DNA of 64,000 nucleotides from Marinirhabdus sp963793275 (GTDB taxonomy: Bacteria > Bacteroidota > Bacteroidia > Flavobacteriales > Flavobacteriaceae), in assembly GCA_963793275.1 (NCBI GenBank), contig CAWBZL010000001.1, positions 62,001 to 126,000 on the forward strand, written 5' to 3'. Below the pieces are notes generated by a model that was given only the letters and a program-made list of their open reading frames with translations, was not told the origin of the DNA and made no database searches. Below, piece after piece: positions 46,601-54,559 of this stretch; positions within the stretch are counted from its first letter, which is position 1, and each line of letters begins with the position of its first letter. Made by a program: the position numbers and the translations under genes.

Positions 46601-47437
46601 TATAACATTAATATTGAACGTGCAAGACGCTGTATTTACGCCATCGCTGGCTGTTAAAGCAATGGGTGTAATACCCAGACTTACAATGGTTCCAGGCACC
46701 GGAATTTGGGTGAACGTAGGAATACCACAATTGTCGTTTGCCGTAGCTATTGAAGAATAGTCCGGTATGACAAACAAACAGTCAATATTGGCACTTTCCT
46801 CTCTATCGGCAGGACAGATAATAGTTGGCGGGGTTATATCACTTGCAATTACGTCGAAAGTACAGGCTCCTGTATTTCCTGCAATATCTGTTGCGAATAG
46901 AAAAATAGTGGTAGTTCCGGAAATTACCGTTCCTGCGGGAGGATTTTGCGTAATAGGAATGCTTCCTGGACTACAGGAATCTGACGCACTGGCCAATGCG
47001 GTATAATCCGGAAGTACAAATTGGCAATTTTCGTCAAAAATTTCAACCTGATCTATAGGACAGGTTAAGGTTGGGGAGGTAGTATCTATCACTTCAATAT
47101 CGAACGTACAAGACACTACGTTTACACCATCATCTGCGGTAAGCGTTATGGTATAGGTTCCCAGCCCCACACTGGTTCCAGCCATTGGCGTCTGCGTAAA
47201 AACAGGAGCTGCACAGGCATCTGTCACCGTAGCGAATCCCGTATAATCCGGCATAATGAAAGTACAAGTTGGTTCGACCGTTTCGGTCTGGTTCGGGGGG
47301 CAGGCAATTGCAATATTGCAAATTTCGGAGCCACTTTTAAAGATCTCAGTTGCTTCAAAAGAAGTTGCCTGTGAAATAAAAGTTGACAAAGAAAAAATAA
47401 ATACAAAAATTACATTTGCGAAGTACTGTTTTTTCAT
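43652..47437 (-). CDS. giant HYR/Ig-like repeat surface protein with T9SS sorting domain
   Basis: A 1261-residue secreted protein with a signal peptide (MKKQYFANVIFVFIFSLSTFISQ). I count 14 repeats of about 80 residues in two kinds. One kind begins CPxDQxE with CxFxxPDY (copies 1-5, 8 and 14); the other begins CQNITVxLD with DxDxGSxDNC (copies 6, 7 and 9-13). These are HYR/Ig-like adhesion modules, many with two or more cysteines. The last 75 residues (VMYPNPANQEVKI, IIVYDISGRVV, LQSATYVVVIETNNGQLVKQLVKE) are a type A T9SS sorting domain. It should be carried to the cell surface by T9SS. Cell or surface adhesion is inferred. Confidence 0.88.
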   Translation of the reverse strand: MKKQYFANVIFVFIFSLSTFISQATSFEATEIFKSGSEICNIAIACPPNQTETVEPTCTFIMPDYTGFATVTDACAAPVFTQTPMAGTSVGLGTYTITLTADDGVNVVSCTFDIEVIDTTSPTLTCPIDQVEIFDENCQFVLPDYTALASASDSCSPGSIPITQNPPAGTVISGTTTIFLFATDIAGNTGACTFDVIASDITPPTIICPADREESANIDCLFVIPDYSSIATANDNCGIPTFTQIPVPGTIVSLGITPIALTASDGVNTASCTFNINVIDDRAPIVNCPADQTEDFDANCQFVLPDYSNLASVTDACYAGPFSMSQDPPAGTVITGDTTVTIYAEDNAGNIGSCTFMVIRNDITPPTITCPGNQTEEINTENCMFSIPDYTGLASAADNCSTVSVTQDPVVGTLVGQGTTTITLIANDGSNTSQCTFDIFVEDTSVPNAVCASPFTVSLDATGIATITAEDVDGGSNDFCGILTLSIDVTSFTCDDLGPNTVTLTVEDANGYISSCSTTVTVEDPMFVCNQPPTAVCQPVVVDANMNCEGEATAADFDGGSFDPEGLPTSITIDPVGPYPLGVTNVTLTIDDGAFSDSCTTTITVLDATPPVLSCIADQFEETDANCSFIVPDYTGDVTVSDNCSTLTITQDPVAGTIVSTGVISVEITADDGANQVSCTFNLTVEDLIAPTAVCQNITVQLDANGLATITPNNIGAGSSDNCGNITMTLDQDTFDCNDIGENTVEFTVTDSSGFMSTCTALVTVEDTVAPVVLCQNITVALDTNNEAEITISDIDAGSTDNCGIASYALDVTNFDCSMVGDNTVTLTVTDVNGNVETCSAIVTVQDTEFPVAMCQSITVAMDADGVATITPEDLDTGSTDNCENFTTSVDMLTFDCSNLGVNPVVFSITDVQGNVATCNAVVTVIDILPPVLDCQNIFVTLDESYSATIEYNEIFGGSSDNCTIVSSEMDVDTFDCSHIGSNEVTLTVTDQSGNISTCTTTVMVNEGIFSPVAISQNVTVPLQHDGVGVVEAIDFNAGSTGVRCFDGFSIDRDTFTCEDIGDPIPIEFTVHNAAGETDTVTAYVNVVDSLAPEILCPEDQYVVSEGPYSLTDYFAAGEVMAFDNCSGTINISQYPPSGTVLEQGTYTIFMTAVDSSGFESECSFTLTVDNILDVASPQASPETLVMYPNPANQEVKISNPQFIEIQNIIVYDISGRVVMRQPIAATNALFTMDISNLQSATYVVVIETNNGQLVKQLVKE

Positions 47438-47859
47438 TCAATTTAATTTTAAGATCATTAACAATGAAGCAAATAAACAAAAAAAAGTCCACGAAATGAA
47501 CATAATATCCGATTAAGTGCAATTTTTATTTGTTTTAACACTTTTTATTAACAAATAAGTTAAATTTCTCTATTCATCTTTCTAAATATATTATTAGAAC
47601 TTGTAGGGTTTTTTGACTTAATACCAGCGCGTGTTTATAAATATTTTCCAACGTTGGCGCTTTCAGAGATCTTATCACATGGTATTTGAGACACAAAGTA
47701 AGAAAGTGGTATTCTTTGTAAAATTAAACGACTTCGAAAATCTGCGTCGATTTCTTATAATGTTAACAGGAATCACACAAAACGTGACATTTTTAAAAAA
47801 AATTTTAAGTTTGTAGGACTTTTCATATATATTTATCGGTTCAACTAATTTATTTTCTT
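47438..47859. other. 422-base divergent intergenic region with promoter box
   Basis: AT-rich and without a supported gene. TAAGTTTG at 47806-47813 is an exact TAnnTTTG box in front of the histidine kinase. TTGTAGG occurs twice exactly 210 bases apart (47601 and 47811), each followed by a T-rich stretch; the second overlaps the box. The HYR gene's promoter must also be here but I cannot place it. Confidence 0.4.
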
Positions 47860-50073
47860 TTGAAGAACGTAGTAGCAACTTTTGTATTCATTATTCTTTT
47901 TGGCTTTTGTGGTATTTCTCAAAGCCCGGAAGCTCAAAAAAATGTAAAGGACTCTCTAGTAAAGACTTCAAATCAAAAGGAGATCGATAGCCTATACAAA
48001 TTTGTTGAACAGCAATATTTTCAAAAAAATTATGATTTTGTTATAGAGAAAGGGAATAGTGTGATTTCACTTGCTTTAGAGGAAAACGATGTAGAAAAAA
48101 TTATTGATCTTTCCAGTTTAATAGGGAATGCGTTTTTGAAGAGCCAGGACACCATTGCTTCCAAGAAGGTTTTTTCAGAAAATGTTAACAGAGCCTTACA
48201 AAATAACGATCCAAAAAGTATTGTGACCACACAAATAGATCTGGCAAATTTATACGCACTACAAGGCCAGACACAGGATGCCATTAAACTTTACGAAAGA
48301 GCCATTTTTTCTGCTAAAATATCGGCAGATTCTACGGCTCTTTTTATTCTGCATAACAATCTTTCAGATTTAAGCATTAATACTGAAGATGTGGCTTTGG
48401 CATCGTTTCACGTTCCCAAAACCGTAGAATATGCAGAGTATGCCAATAGCAAGTATTTTTCTGTAGCGGCAAAATCCCTCGAAGGCAGACTAAGCTATAT
48501 AAAAGGAGATTCAAAAAATGCAATTCGCATCTTAGAAGAATGCGCTATTGAGGCGAAAGAAATCAATTTTGATGAAGTCCTGATTCAGATTTATGAGTAT
48601 CTCTCAAAATCTTATGTGCTGGACGGCGATTACAGGGCAGCTTATAATGCCAATTCGGAACTTCAAACCTATTTAAGCAAGCAATATGAAACCGACAAGA
48701 TACAGGCCATTGAAACCGCCACCGCGAGATATAAACTGGACCAGTATCAACTTGAGCTAAAAGAGCAGGCACTGCAGGCAGAGATAGATACGCAGGAAGC
48801 CATGCGACAAACCCAACTATTGTGGATAAAAATAGCGTCTGGGATTTTATTTGTTTTCTTTCTCTTTTTACTGTTTTCGTACTTAAGAAGACGAAAATTA
48901 CTTAAAAACCTACGACAAAAAAACAAGCAATATTTAAACGAAAAAGAAAAAACCGAGGAATTGAGCAAAGCAAAAAGCCGTTTGTTTTCCAACATTACCC
49001 ATGAGTTACGCACTCCTATGTACGGAATAATTGGTATAAGCAATATGTTGCTGAAAAATCCAAAATTTGATACTGAAAAAGAACACATTAGCACTCTGAA
49101 ATTCTCGGCAGACTACTTGCTTTCCTTAATTAACAATGCACTGTATTTCAATAAAATTGATGCCGAAAAGAACGAACGGTTAAAAGAAAGAGTATTTAAC
49201 ATCCATACGCTGGTAGAAAACGTTGTGGACTCCATAAAATTTTTAAACAATGGACATCCCAACGAGTTTATTATAGAAGTTGATAAGGATTTACCGAAAC
49301 ATCTTAAAGGTGATGAAGTAAAGTTGTCTCAGGTTTTAATGAATCTCTTGAGTAACGCTTCGAAATTTACAAATGACGGTGTTATCATAATTAAATTAAA
49401 ACGACTAGAGGATCCGGGGACCAATCAGGTCAAAATTGGTTTCTCAATTAAAGATAATGGTGTAGGGATACACCCTGAAATACAAAAGGACATCTTTAAT
49501 GATTTTGTCCAGGACTATGAGTTTCATAAAAATGATATTAATGGTTCCGGTCTGGGGCTGCCTATAGTTAAGAAGATCCTCAAACAGCACAAATCTAACA
49601 TACACCTTGTCTCCGAACTTGGAGATGGCACCGAAGTGACATTCAATATAGTATACAAGATCGCAAAAAAGAGCGACCAGTCTGTTAAAAACGAAATGGT
49701 TGATACCGAAGCGCTTTCCGGAAAAAGAATTTTGATTGTAGATGATAACAAGATAAACAGAATGGTCACCCAAAGAGAGGTTGAAAATTATGGAGCAGAG
49801 GCTATTCTGGCTACTGGTGGAGAAGAAGCCATACAGCTATTTAAAAAGCAACGCTTCGATCTCATATTAATGGATATAAACATGCCCGGAATGAATGGCT
49901 TTGAAGCTACCGAACAGATCCGTAATTTTGATAAAGACATTCCTATTTTAGCATTAACTGCCGTAGAGCGAGAAAAAGTTCTCGAACAAAACGGATTCAG
50001 TTTATTGAATGATGTTGTTATAAAACCCTACAAAGGAGAACAGTTTATTAATACGCTGGCAAAATATTTATAG
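47860..50073 (+). CDS. TPR hybrid histidine kinase/response regulator
   Basis: A 737-residue one-protein phosphorelay. A signal peptide (MKNVVATFVFIILFGFCGIS) is followed by periplasmic TPR-like repeats (about 45-300), a membrane helix (LLWIKIASGILFVFFLFLLFSY), a HisKA domain with His381 in FSNITHELRTPMYG, and an HATPase domain with NLLSNASKF (N box), KDNGVGIHP and GSGLGLPIVKK. The C-terminal receiver has Asp672 in LILMDINMPGMNG, plus VDDNKINRMV and KPYKGE. No output DNA-binding domain is attached, so it must pass phosphate to a partner elsewhere. Start is TTG; no ATG fits the signal peptide. Confidence 0.9.
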   Translation: MKNVVATFVFIILFGFCGISQSPEAQKNVKDSLVKTSNQKEIDSLYKFVEQQYFQKNYDFVIEKGNSVISLALEENDVEKIIDLSSLIGNAFLKSQDTIASKKVFSENVNRALQNNDPKSIVTTQIDLANLYALQGQTQDAIKLYERAIFSAKISADSTALFILHNNLSDLSINTEDVALASFHVPKTVEYAEYANSKYFSVAAKSLEGRLSYIKGDSKNAIRILEECAIEAKEINFDEVLIQIYEYLSKSYVLDGDYRAAYNANSELQTYLSKQYETDKIQAIETATARYKLDQYQLELKEQALQAEIDTQEAMRQTQLLWIKIASGILFVFFLFLLFSYLRRRKLLKNLRQKNKQYLNEKEKTEELSKAKSRLFSNITHELRTPMYGIIGISNMLLKNPKFDTEKEHISTLKFSADYLLSLINNALYFNKIDAEKNERLKERVFNIHTLVENVVDSIKFLNNGHPNEFIIEVDKDLPKHLKGDEVKLSQVLMNLLSNASKFTNDGVIIIKLKRLEDPGTNQVKIGFSIKDNGVGIHPEIQKDIFNDFVQDYEFHKNDINGSGLGLPIVKKILKQHKSNIHLVSELGDGTEVTFNIVYKIAKKSDQSVKNEMVDTEALSGKRILIVDDNKINRMVTQREVENYGAEAILATGGEEAIQLFKKQRFDLILMDINMPGMNGFEATEQIRNFDKDIPILALTAVEREKVLEQNGFSLLNDVVIKPYKGEQFINTLAKYL

Positions 50074-50371
50074 GTGTAATTACTTCGGGAATTATAGTAA
50101 TACAGGAAGCTATTCGGTCCAGATCTTCAAGTATTACTATCCTATCAGGTTACTTTCCTTTACGATTACTACAATCTATAGTTACCTCTATTATTGCTTC
50201 CGAAAATCACGCTTTACGCTATCATTTAGTATATAGTTTTAGCAGGCTCCGTAACATACACACCAGCCATACTGTATTGATTTCTTATTGAAATTTCCCT
50301 ATCCTTATAGCCAAACTTCTATCCTGAAGCGCACTCTTTATAACATCCAGAATAGTTGAAACGTATACCAT
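50074..50371. other. gene-free region after the kinase
   Basis: About 300 bases with no open frame of coding quality on either strand and no tRNA- or hairpin-like structure that I can support. It may be the 3' untranslated region of the kinase transcript or a decayed gene. Confidence 0.4.
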
Positions 50372-50402
50372 AAAAAAACCGGACATATTTCTATGACCGG
50401 TT
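50372..50402 (-). terminator. Rho-independent terminator for the secreted protein gene
   Basis: On the minus strand AACCGG and CCGGTT enclose 14 bases and run into seven T's. It lies 25 bases after the stop of the minus-strand gene. Confidence 0.65.
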
Positions 50403-50427
50403 GTACTATTTTAAGAGTTAGGTATTA

Positions 50428-51060
50428 TTAATTGTGCTCACATCCAGACATAACCACCCATCTTTGTAGCAGTGAGTCGTACATTATTTTTACCATTTGG
50501 TATTGTTCTATGGTAAAATCGTTATTTGCGGCAATCCTGTTTTCAGGATCAGAACCATTGTCTTCTGCTTTCAATATTACGTCGTCAGTTACAGCATAGA
50601 GCCAGGCAGTATATCCATCGGCAGCAGCTGGTCCTCCTAATTCACCTACATCGAAACCTGTAATATCAAATACTCCGGAGTCGTGTCTTAATCGTATCAC
50701 AGATCTTCCGCCATTAGAGCCACCTGGAAATACAATTAAGCTCACATTGTGCGCTTCAGAACCAGAAAATACGGGCAAATCACCTATACGCTCCTTTCTA
50801 TCTACCGTTTTAATGATGTTGTTCTCCAGATAAAGATTTTCATCGGTCGTTAATTCAACTATATTTCCGTCGTCATCAATACCCACGATTTTGGTGGCCT
50901 CAATTGGCTCTCCCTCCATCGTCATCCCTCCAGTGTCCGAAATAATTAAATTTCCTTCCACGTGCAACGTGGCATCGGGTCGTGTAGTATTAATTCCTAC
51001 CTGAGCAATGGAGGGTACTGTGAATACCAGGGTGAGGAAAAAAAATAATAATTTTTTCAT
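50428..51060 (-). CDS. secreted fibre-like protein
   Basis: A 210-residue protein with a signal peptide (MKKLLFFFLTLVFTVPSIAQ) and the QVGINTTRPDATLHVEGNLII start common in Bacteroidota surface fibre-like proteins. The remainder is a beta-rich domain (SEAHNVSLIVFPGGSNGGRSVIRLRHDS to VVMSGCEHN) with one terminal cysteine. It shares the N-terminal type with the short protein near 5.5 kb but not the coiled coil. Single-gene unit with its own terminator. Function unknown. Confidence 0.68.
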   Translation of the reverse strand: MKKLLFFFLTLVFTVPSIAQVGINTTRPDATLHVEGNLIISDTGGMTMEGEPIEATKIVGIDDDGNIVELTTDENLYLENNIIKTVDRKERIGDLPVFSGSEAHNVSLIVFPGGSNGGRSVIRLRHDSGVFDITGFDVGELGGPAAADGYTAWLYAVTDDVILKAEDNGSDPENRIAANNDFTIEQYQMVKIMYDSLLQRWVVMSGCEHN

Positions 51061-51217
51061 AGATAGTAGGTTTGTTAGTCGTCTAATTTGAGGAGATAAA
51101 TCTAGTACTTAATCGATTATAAAAAAAATACTTATCAGATTATTCCTGTTAAATAAAACAAAAATTATTAATTATCGTTGATATGTGTTAAATATACGAT
51201 TAAATACGTAGTGAAAA

Positions 51218-52426
51218 CTAATTTTTAACATAATCTTCCAAATAGGAAAATCGTGGCGTAAGGTTCCCTTCAGCATTTGTCATTTTAGCGCGTTTTAAAA
51301 TACCGCGTTCGTCACCGTTAAAGAATGCCGGGATCACGTTTTCTATAAACATTTCGCCAAAGCCTTCGCTGGCGTCTTTTGGGAGTTCGCAGGGTAAATT
51401 ATCTACTGCCATGACGCCAATACTGCCTTTAGTTTCAAAAGGTACTTCTTTCTCGGTTTTTGGATCATAGCCGTAAAATGGGTTCGCAATAGTACTAGGA
51501 CGTATGGTACTTGCTACGGGACCGTCTATATCACAGGAAATATCGGCTACCATAGTTATCCTGAAGTCTTCACGTTTAGCATCTTCTCTGGTAAATAAAT
51601 AAGGAGCTCCATTACCATAAAAATGACCCGCTATAAAATAATCGGTTTGGGCAGCATAGGGCATAAAATTACTTTCATACCCTGTCGGGTCTTTGTAAAA
51701 AGCATACTTATCCCCTACTTTTCCGTCTTTTCGTTTTGCGTACTCCATCACATCTGCCATACAATAGACAGGCTCCGTAAATTCTGTAGTTAAATACAGC
51801 GCGTCGCTTACTTCCTTTATCTTTAAATGATCCAAAATTTCTTTGGCGCCTTTAGCTACTTTTCCTGTGCCGGTAAGTAGTATTTTAATAGCTGGGATGG
51901 TGATCTTATCCAGTTCTGTTTTTACGGCGTCCAGATCGGGGAGCGTTTCTACTTTGGGTAGATTAAACAATCCGTCTCTTATTCCCAGGGCTCTAAAACC
52001 ATTATACGCTCCTACCAATCCCGCATATCTTCCAAAACCAATTAATCGTGCGCCATTTTGTTTTACGATGGTTTCGTGGTCGTACATTTCTATATTTTTT
52101 TCCAGCATCGCCACGAGCAATTTCCTGTTATAGGGTTGCTTCTTAATGGTATGGCTGAAATAGAAATATTTTTTATTTGGAATAAGAGCGTCAGCAGGCA
52201 CTTCTTTTACGCCCAGCATCACATCTGCTTCTGAAACATCCTCTTTTACTTCAAACCCTGCATCTTTATAAGCCTGATCGGAAAATATTCTGATAGCACT
52301 CGATTCTACGATGAACCGGGCATTGGGAAATTTTTCTGAAGCTTCTTTTAGAGCTGAAGGTGAAAAAACGACACGACGATCTGGCGGGTTTTTACGTTCT
52401 TTTATGATAGCGAAGGTAATAGGCAT
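51218..52426 (-). CDS. alanine/saccharopine dehydrogenase-family NAD(P) oxidoreductase
   Basis: A 402-residue enzyme of the alanine dehydrogenase/PNT fold. The N-terminal part has FAIIKERKNPPDRRVVFSP, the typical lysine- and arginine-bearing start of this superfamily (K-E-x2-N-x-E-x-R in alanine dehydrogenase). KYFYFSHTIKKQPYN holds a conserved His, and ILLTGTGKVAKGAKEILDHL is the dinucleotide-binding loop. VADISCDIDGPVASTIRPSTI near the C-terminus resembles the LYS1-type (lysine-forming) saccharopine dehydrogenase. I favour a saccharopine/lysine-related substrate over alanine but cannot be sure. Downstream of it there is a 157-base gap; upstream lies the structured segment before ssrA. Confidence 0.72.
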   Translation of the reverse strand: MPITFAIIKERKNPPDRRVVFSPSALKEASEKFPNARFIVESSAIRIFSDQAYKDAGFEVKEDVSEADVMLGVKEVPADALIPNKKYFYFSHTIKKQPYNRKLLVAMLEKNIEMYDHETIVKQNGARLIGFGRYAGLVGAYNGFRALGIRDGLFNLPKVETLPDLDAVKTELDKITIPAIKILLTGTGKVAKGAKEILDHLKIKEVSDALYLTTEFTEPVYCMADVMEYAKRKDGKVGDKYAFYKDPTGYESNFMPYAAQTDYFIAGHFYGNGAPYLFTREDAKREDFRITMVADISCDIDGPVASTIRPSTIANPFYGYDPKTEKEVPFETKGSIGVMAVDNLPCELPKDASEGFGEMFIENVIPAFFNGDERGILKRAKMTNAEGNLTPRFSYLEDYVKN

Positions 52427-52480
52427 TTGGAATACTTTTTGAATAATTATGTAATGACTGCGAAGATACTATTATTCTTG

Positions 52481-52488
52481 TATCTTTG
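52481..52488 (+). promoter_or_regulatory. -7 promoter box before the structured segment and tmRNA
   Basis: TATCTTTG, an exact TAnnTTTG match, lies three bases before the first hairpin of the structured segment and 186 bases before the tmRNA. It could drive a precursor that contains both. Confidence 0.4.
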
Positions 52489-52490
52489 TG

Positions 52491-52608
52491 ATCCCTTTTC
52501 GGGTAGGGATTGAGGCTTTGTTGAAGCTCTTGCCGCAGCCCGAAAGGTGCGGGAAAGCGACTGCCGAAAGCCCGGTGCTTTTTAACGGTAGGAAAACAGC
52601 AACCCGCC
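52491..52608 (+). ncRNA. candidate structured RNA upstream of ssrA
   Basis: A GC-richer segment without a coding frame of quality. Supported helices: ATCCC/GGGAT (52491-52510); CCGCA/TGCGG (52533-52552) around a CC-GAAA-GG tetraloop stem; CTGCCG/CGGTAG (52561-52591) enclosing AAAGC/GCTTT. GCGGG at 52549-52553 could instead pair with CCCGC at 52603-52607, giving two exclusive folds. Strand is uncertain: it could be a separate RNA, a tmRNA leader, or, read from the other strand, the leader of the dehydrogenase gene. It has an intergenic look I associate with recurrent Flavobacteria elements, but I cannot name an Rfam family. Confidence 0.45.
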
Positions 52609-52673
52609 AAATGATCTTTGAAAGCTTTTACGATATGTACGGCATTTGTCGTTCGTACTTCGTAATTTAAAAC

Positions 52674-53070
52674 GGGGCCGACTGGTTTTGACAGCGGGTC
52701 TTGTGGTATGGTAAGCATGTAGAGCGCTGGGAAACAGCTCTTAAATCTCATTTTTCACACTTTTTAAACGGCGAGAATAACTACGCCCTAGCTGCATAAT
52801 CCGAATTATAGTAGGATAATGCCTCGGCCTACAAGGTAGGCAAGCAGGAAGTCTCTCGATTGCCTTGGTTTACGGCGATCGATTTCGGGACTTCGTAAAA
52901 GTAAACCTATCCCGCACAGGGCTTTGATGCGCGGGAGAAACTAAAGTGAAGATAAGGAGTGCGTTGGTAGTTTTTGACCGGCAATCTCACGAAAATCTAA
53001 ACAAAAACTAAACATGTAGAAAGCGATAACTCAGCACGTTTGGACGAGGGTTCGAATCCCTCCGGCTCCA
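52674..53070 (+). ncRNA. ssrA: transfer-messenger RNA (tmRNA)
   Basis: Rescues stalled ribosomes and tags the broken protein. The 5' end GGGGCCG pairs with 3' CGGCTCC in the acceptor stem, followed by discriminator A; CCA is not encoded. GGTTCGAATCCC forms the T arm. The tag frame at 52770-52799 reads GENNYALAA and a TAA stop, with a glycine (GGC) resume codon, the form known in Flavobacteria. The 3' end is intact and is the attachment site of the island that follows. Confidence 0.97.
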
Positions 53071-53071
53071 C
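53049..53071 (+). other. putative attachment site (attL) in the ssrA 3' end
   Basis: The T-arm and acceptor end of tmRNA directly precede a tyrosine-integrase gene. Such 3' ends are frequent integration targets and are restored by the incoming element. I looked for a second copy of CCCTCCGGCTCCA in the window and did not find one, so the right end is beyond position 64000 or has decayed. Confidence 0.55.
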
Positions 53072-53093
53072 TTTTTGACTACCAAGTCAATCC

Positions 53094-53128
53094 AAAAACC
53101 CTGTAATCCTATGATTTACAGGGTTTTT
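53094..53128 (+). terminator. strong Rho-independent terminator after ssrA
   Basis: AAAAACCCTGTAA and TTACAGGGTTTTT are perfect 13-base arms with a nine-base loop, 24 bases after the tmRNA. The symmetric A and T runs allow it to work in both directions. Confidence 0.85.
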
Positions 53129-53167
53129 CATTTTTACTGATCTCATTTAATGGCAAATAATAACATA

Positions 53168-53304
53168 TAAAAAGTCACCTATTCGGTGAGTAGAATTTTA
53201 TGCAAAAAATACTCACCGATTTTGATGTAACTATTTGATTATATGTTAAATATAAAAATTTATTTTTAGTCTTTTTGTACCTTTATCAGTGTTAAAAAGT
53301 CACC
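53168..53304. repeat. direct and inverted repeats before the integrase
   Basis: TAAAAAGTCACC occurs at 53168-53179 and again at 53293-53304, five bases before the integrase ATG. Between them TCGGTGAGTA (53183-53192) faces TACTCACCGA (53210-53219) across 17 bases. These are candidate integrase arm-type sites or operators of the integrase promoter. Confidence 0.5.
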
Positions 53305-53308
53305 AAAA

Positions 53309-54559
53309 ATGAACACTTCATTCTCACACCTATTTTACTTAAAAAGAGATAAAACCGAAAACGGCCTGAAAGTACCGCTATATCTTCGTTTAACTGTAAA
53401 TGGAAAGCGAAGTGAATTAAGCATTTCACGCAAAGTTGATCCTCAAAGATGGGACGCTCGGACGAATAAAATGCGTGGGACGAGCGCCGAAGCGCGTGAA
53501 TTAAATCACTATTTGGATAAGGTTCGAAGCCGTGTAAATAAGATGCACGAAAAACTAATTGATGCGAATCAACCTTTTACTGCGTTAGATCTCAAAAATC
53601 TTTACATAGGCAAAAAAGAAAAGCCAAAAATGCTACTGGAAGTTTTTGACGAGCATAATAAGCAGATGGAGAAATTGATAGATATCGAATTTGCGCTCGG
53701 AACCTATAAAAGATATCACACGACAAGAAATCATATTCACGGTTATGTACAGGAAGCCTATATCAAGGAAGACATTCCCGTTCGGGATGTGAATCTGAAA
53801 TTTATTAGGGGTTTCGAATATTTCTTAAAAGAGAAAAAGGCGTGTAATCATAACTCGTCACTTAAATACGTCAACAATTTTAAAAAGATTATCCGGATTG
53901 CCGTGGGCAACGAATGGATTACCAAAGATCCTTTTTACAATTACAAAATTAAGTTCAAAACAGTGGAGCGGGAATTTTTAACGAAAGAAGAACTAGATTC
54001 ATTAGCGGAACGCGACATCCATTGGGATCGATTGGCTATTGTGCGTGATATGTTTGTGTTCTGTTGTTATACGGGTCTCGCCTATATTGATATTCAAAAA
54101 CTGAATGCAGATAATATAGTTACGGATATTGATGGCAATTTTTCCATCCAGACAAAAAGAACAAAAACCAAAACGAAATTAGTCATCCCCCTACTCCCTC
54201 CAGCCGTTGCAATTTTGGAGCGCTATCAAGAACATCCTAAAGTTTTAAATGGCGATTGCGTGTTACCCGTTTTAAGTAACCAGAAGTCCAATGCTTATCT
54301 CAAGGAAATAGCATTGCTCTGCGGCATTAAAAAGAATCTTACCACCCATTTAGCCCGTCATACGTTTGCTACTACCGTAACTCTTACCAATGGCGTTCCT
54401 TTGGAAACTGTGGGCAAAATGTTGGGGCATAAAAATCTACGGACCACGCAGCATTACGCAAAAATCGTAGACCGAAAAGTTAATGAGGATATGAAGGCTT
54501 TACAGGAAAAAATGGCGGCTGATAAGAAAAAAGAGGACAAAAAGAATCGTAAAAAATAG
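53309..54559 (+). CDS. tyrosine recombinase/integrase (Bacteroidota type)
   Basis: A 416-residue site-specific recombinase. Residues 1-95 are the arm-binding domain, about 105-210 the SAM-like core-binding domain, and 220-400 the catalytic domain. Catalytic residues: Lys near 285 (TKRTKTK), His347 and Arg350 in THLARHTFATT, His374 in MLGHKNL and the nucleophile Tyr383 in QHYAKI. The first Arg of the usual T-G-L-R block is Ala258 (YTGLAYID), as in many Bacteroidota integrases. The lysine-rich tail (KKKEDKKNRKK) is unusual. It should catalyse island integration into ssrA. Confidence 0.93.
   Translation: MNTSFSHLFYLKRDKTENGLKVPLYLRLTVNGKRSELSISRKVDPQRWDARTNKMRGTSAEARELNHYLDKVRSRVNKMHEKLIDANQPFTALDLKNLYIGKKEKPKMLLEVFDEHNKQMEKLIDIEFALGTYKRYHTTRNHIHGYVQEAYIKEDIPVRDVNLKFIRGFEYFLKEKKACNHNSSLKYVNNFKKIIRIAVGNEWITKDPFYNYKIKFKTVEREFLTKEELDSLAERDIHWDRLAIVRDMFVFCCYTGLAYIDIQKLNADNIVTDIDGNFSIQTKRTKTKTKLVIPLLPPAVAILERYQEHPKVLNGDCVLPVLSNQKSNAYLKEIALLCGIKKNLTTHLARHTFATTVTLTNGVPLETVGKMLGHKNLRTTQHYAKIVDRKVNEDMKALQEKMAADKKKEDKKNRKK

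Noticed and set aside
47675..47878. 67-codon minus-strand frame before the histidine kinase.
   Set aside because: Sits across the kinase promoter and start and has no family traits.
53049..53071. Possibility that the T-loop-like sequence is a separate tRNA gene.
   Set aside because: The acceptor end pairs with GGGGCCG 390 bases upstream and a GENNYALAA tag lies between, so it belongs to tmRNA.
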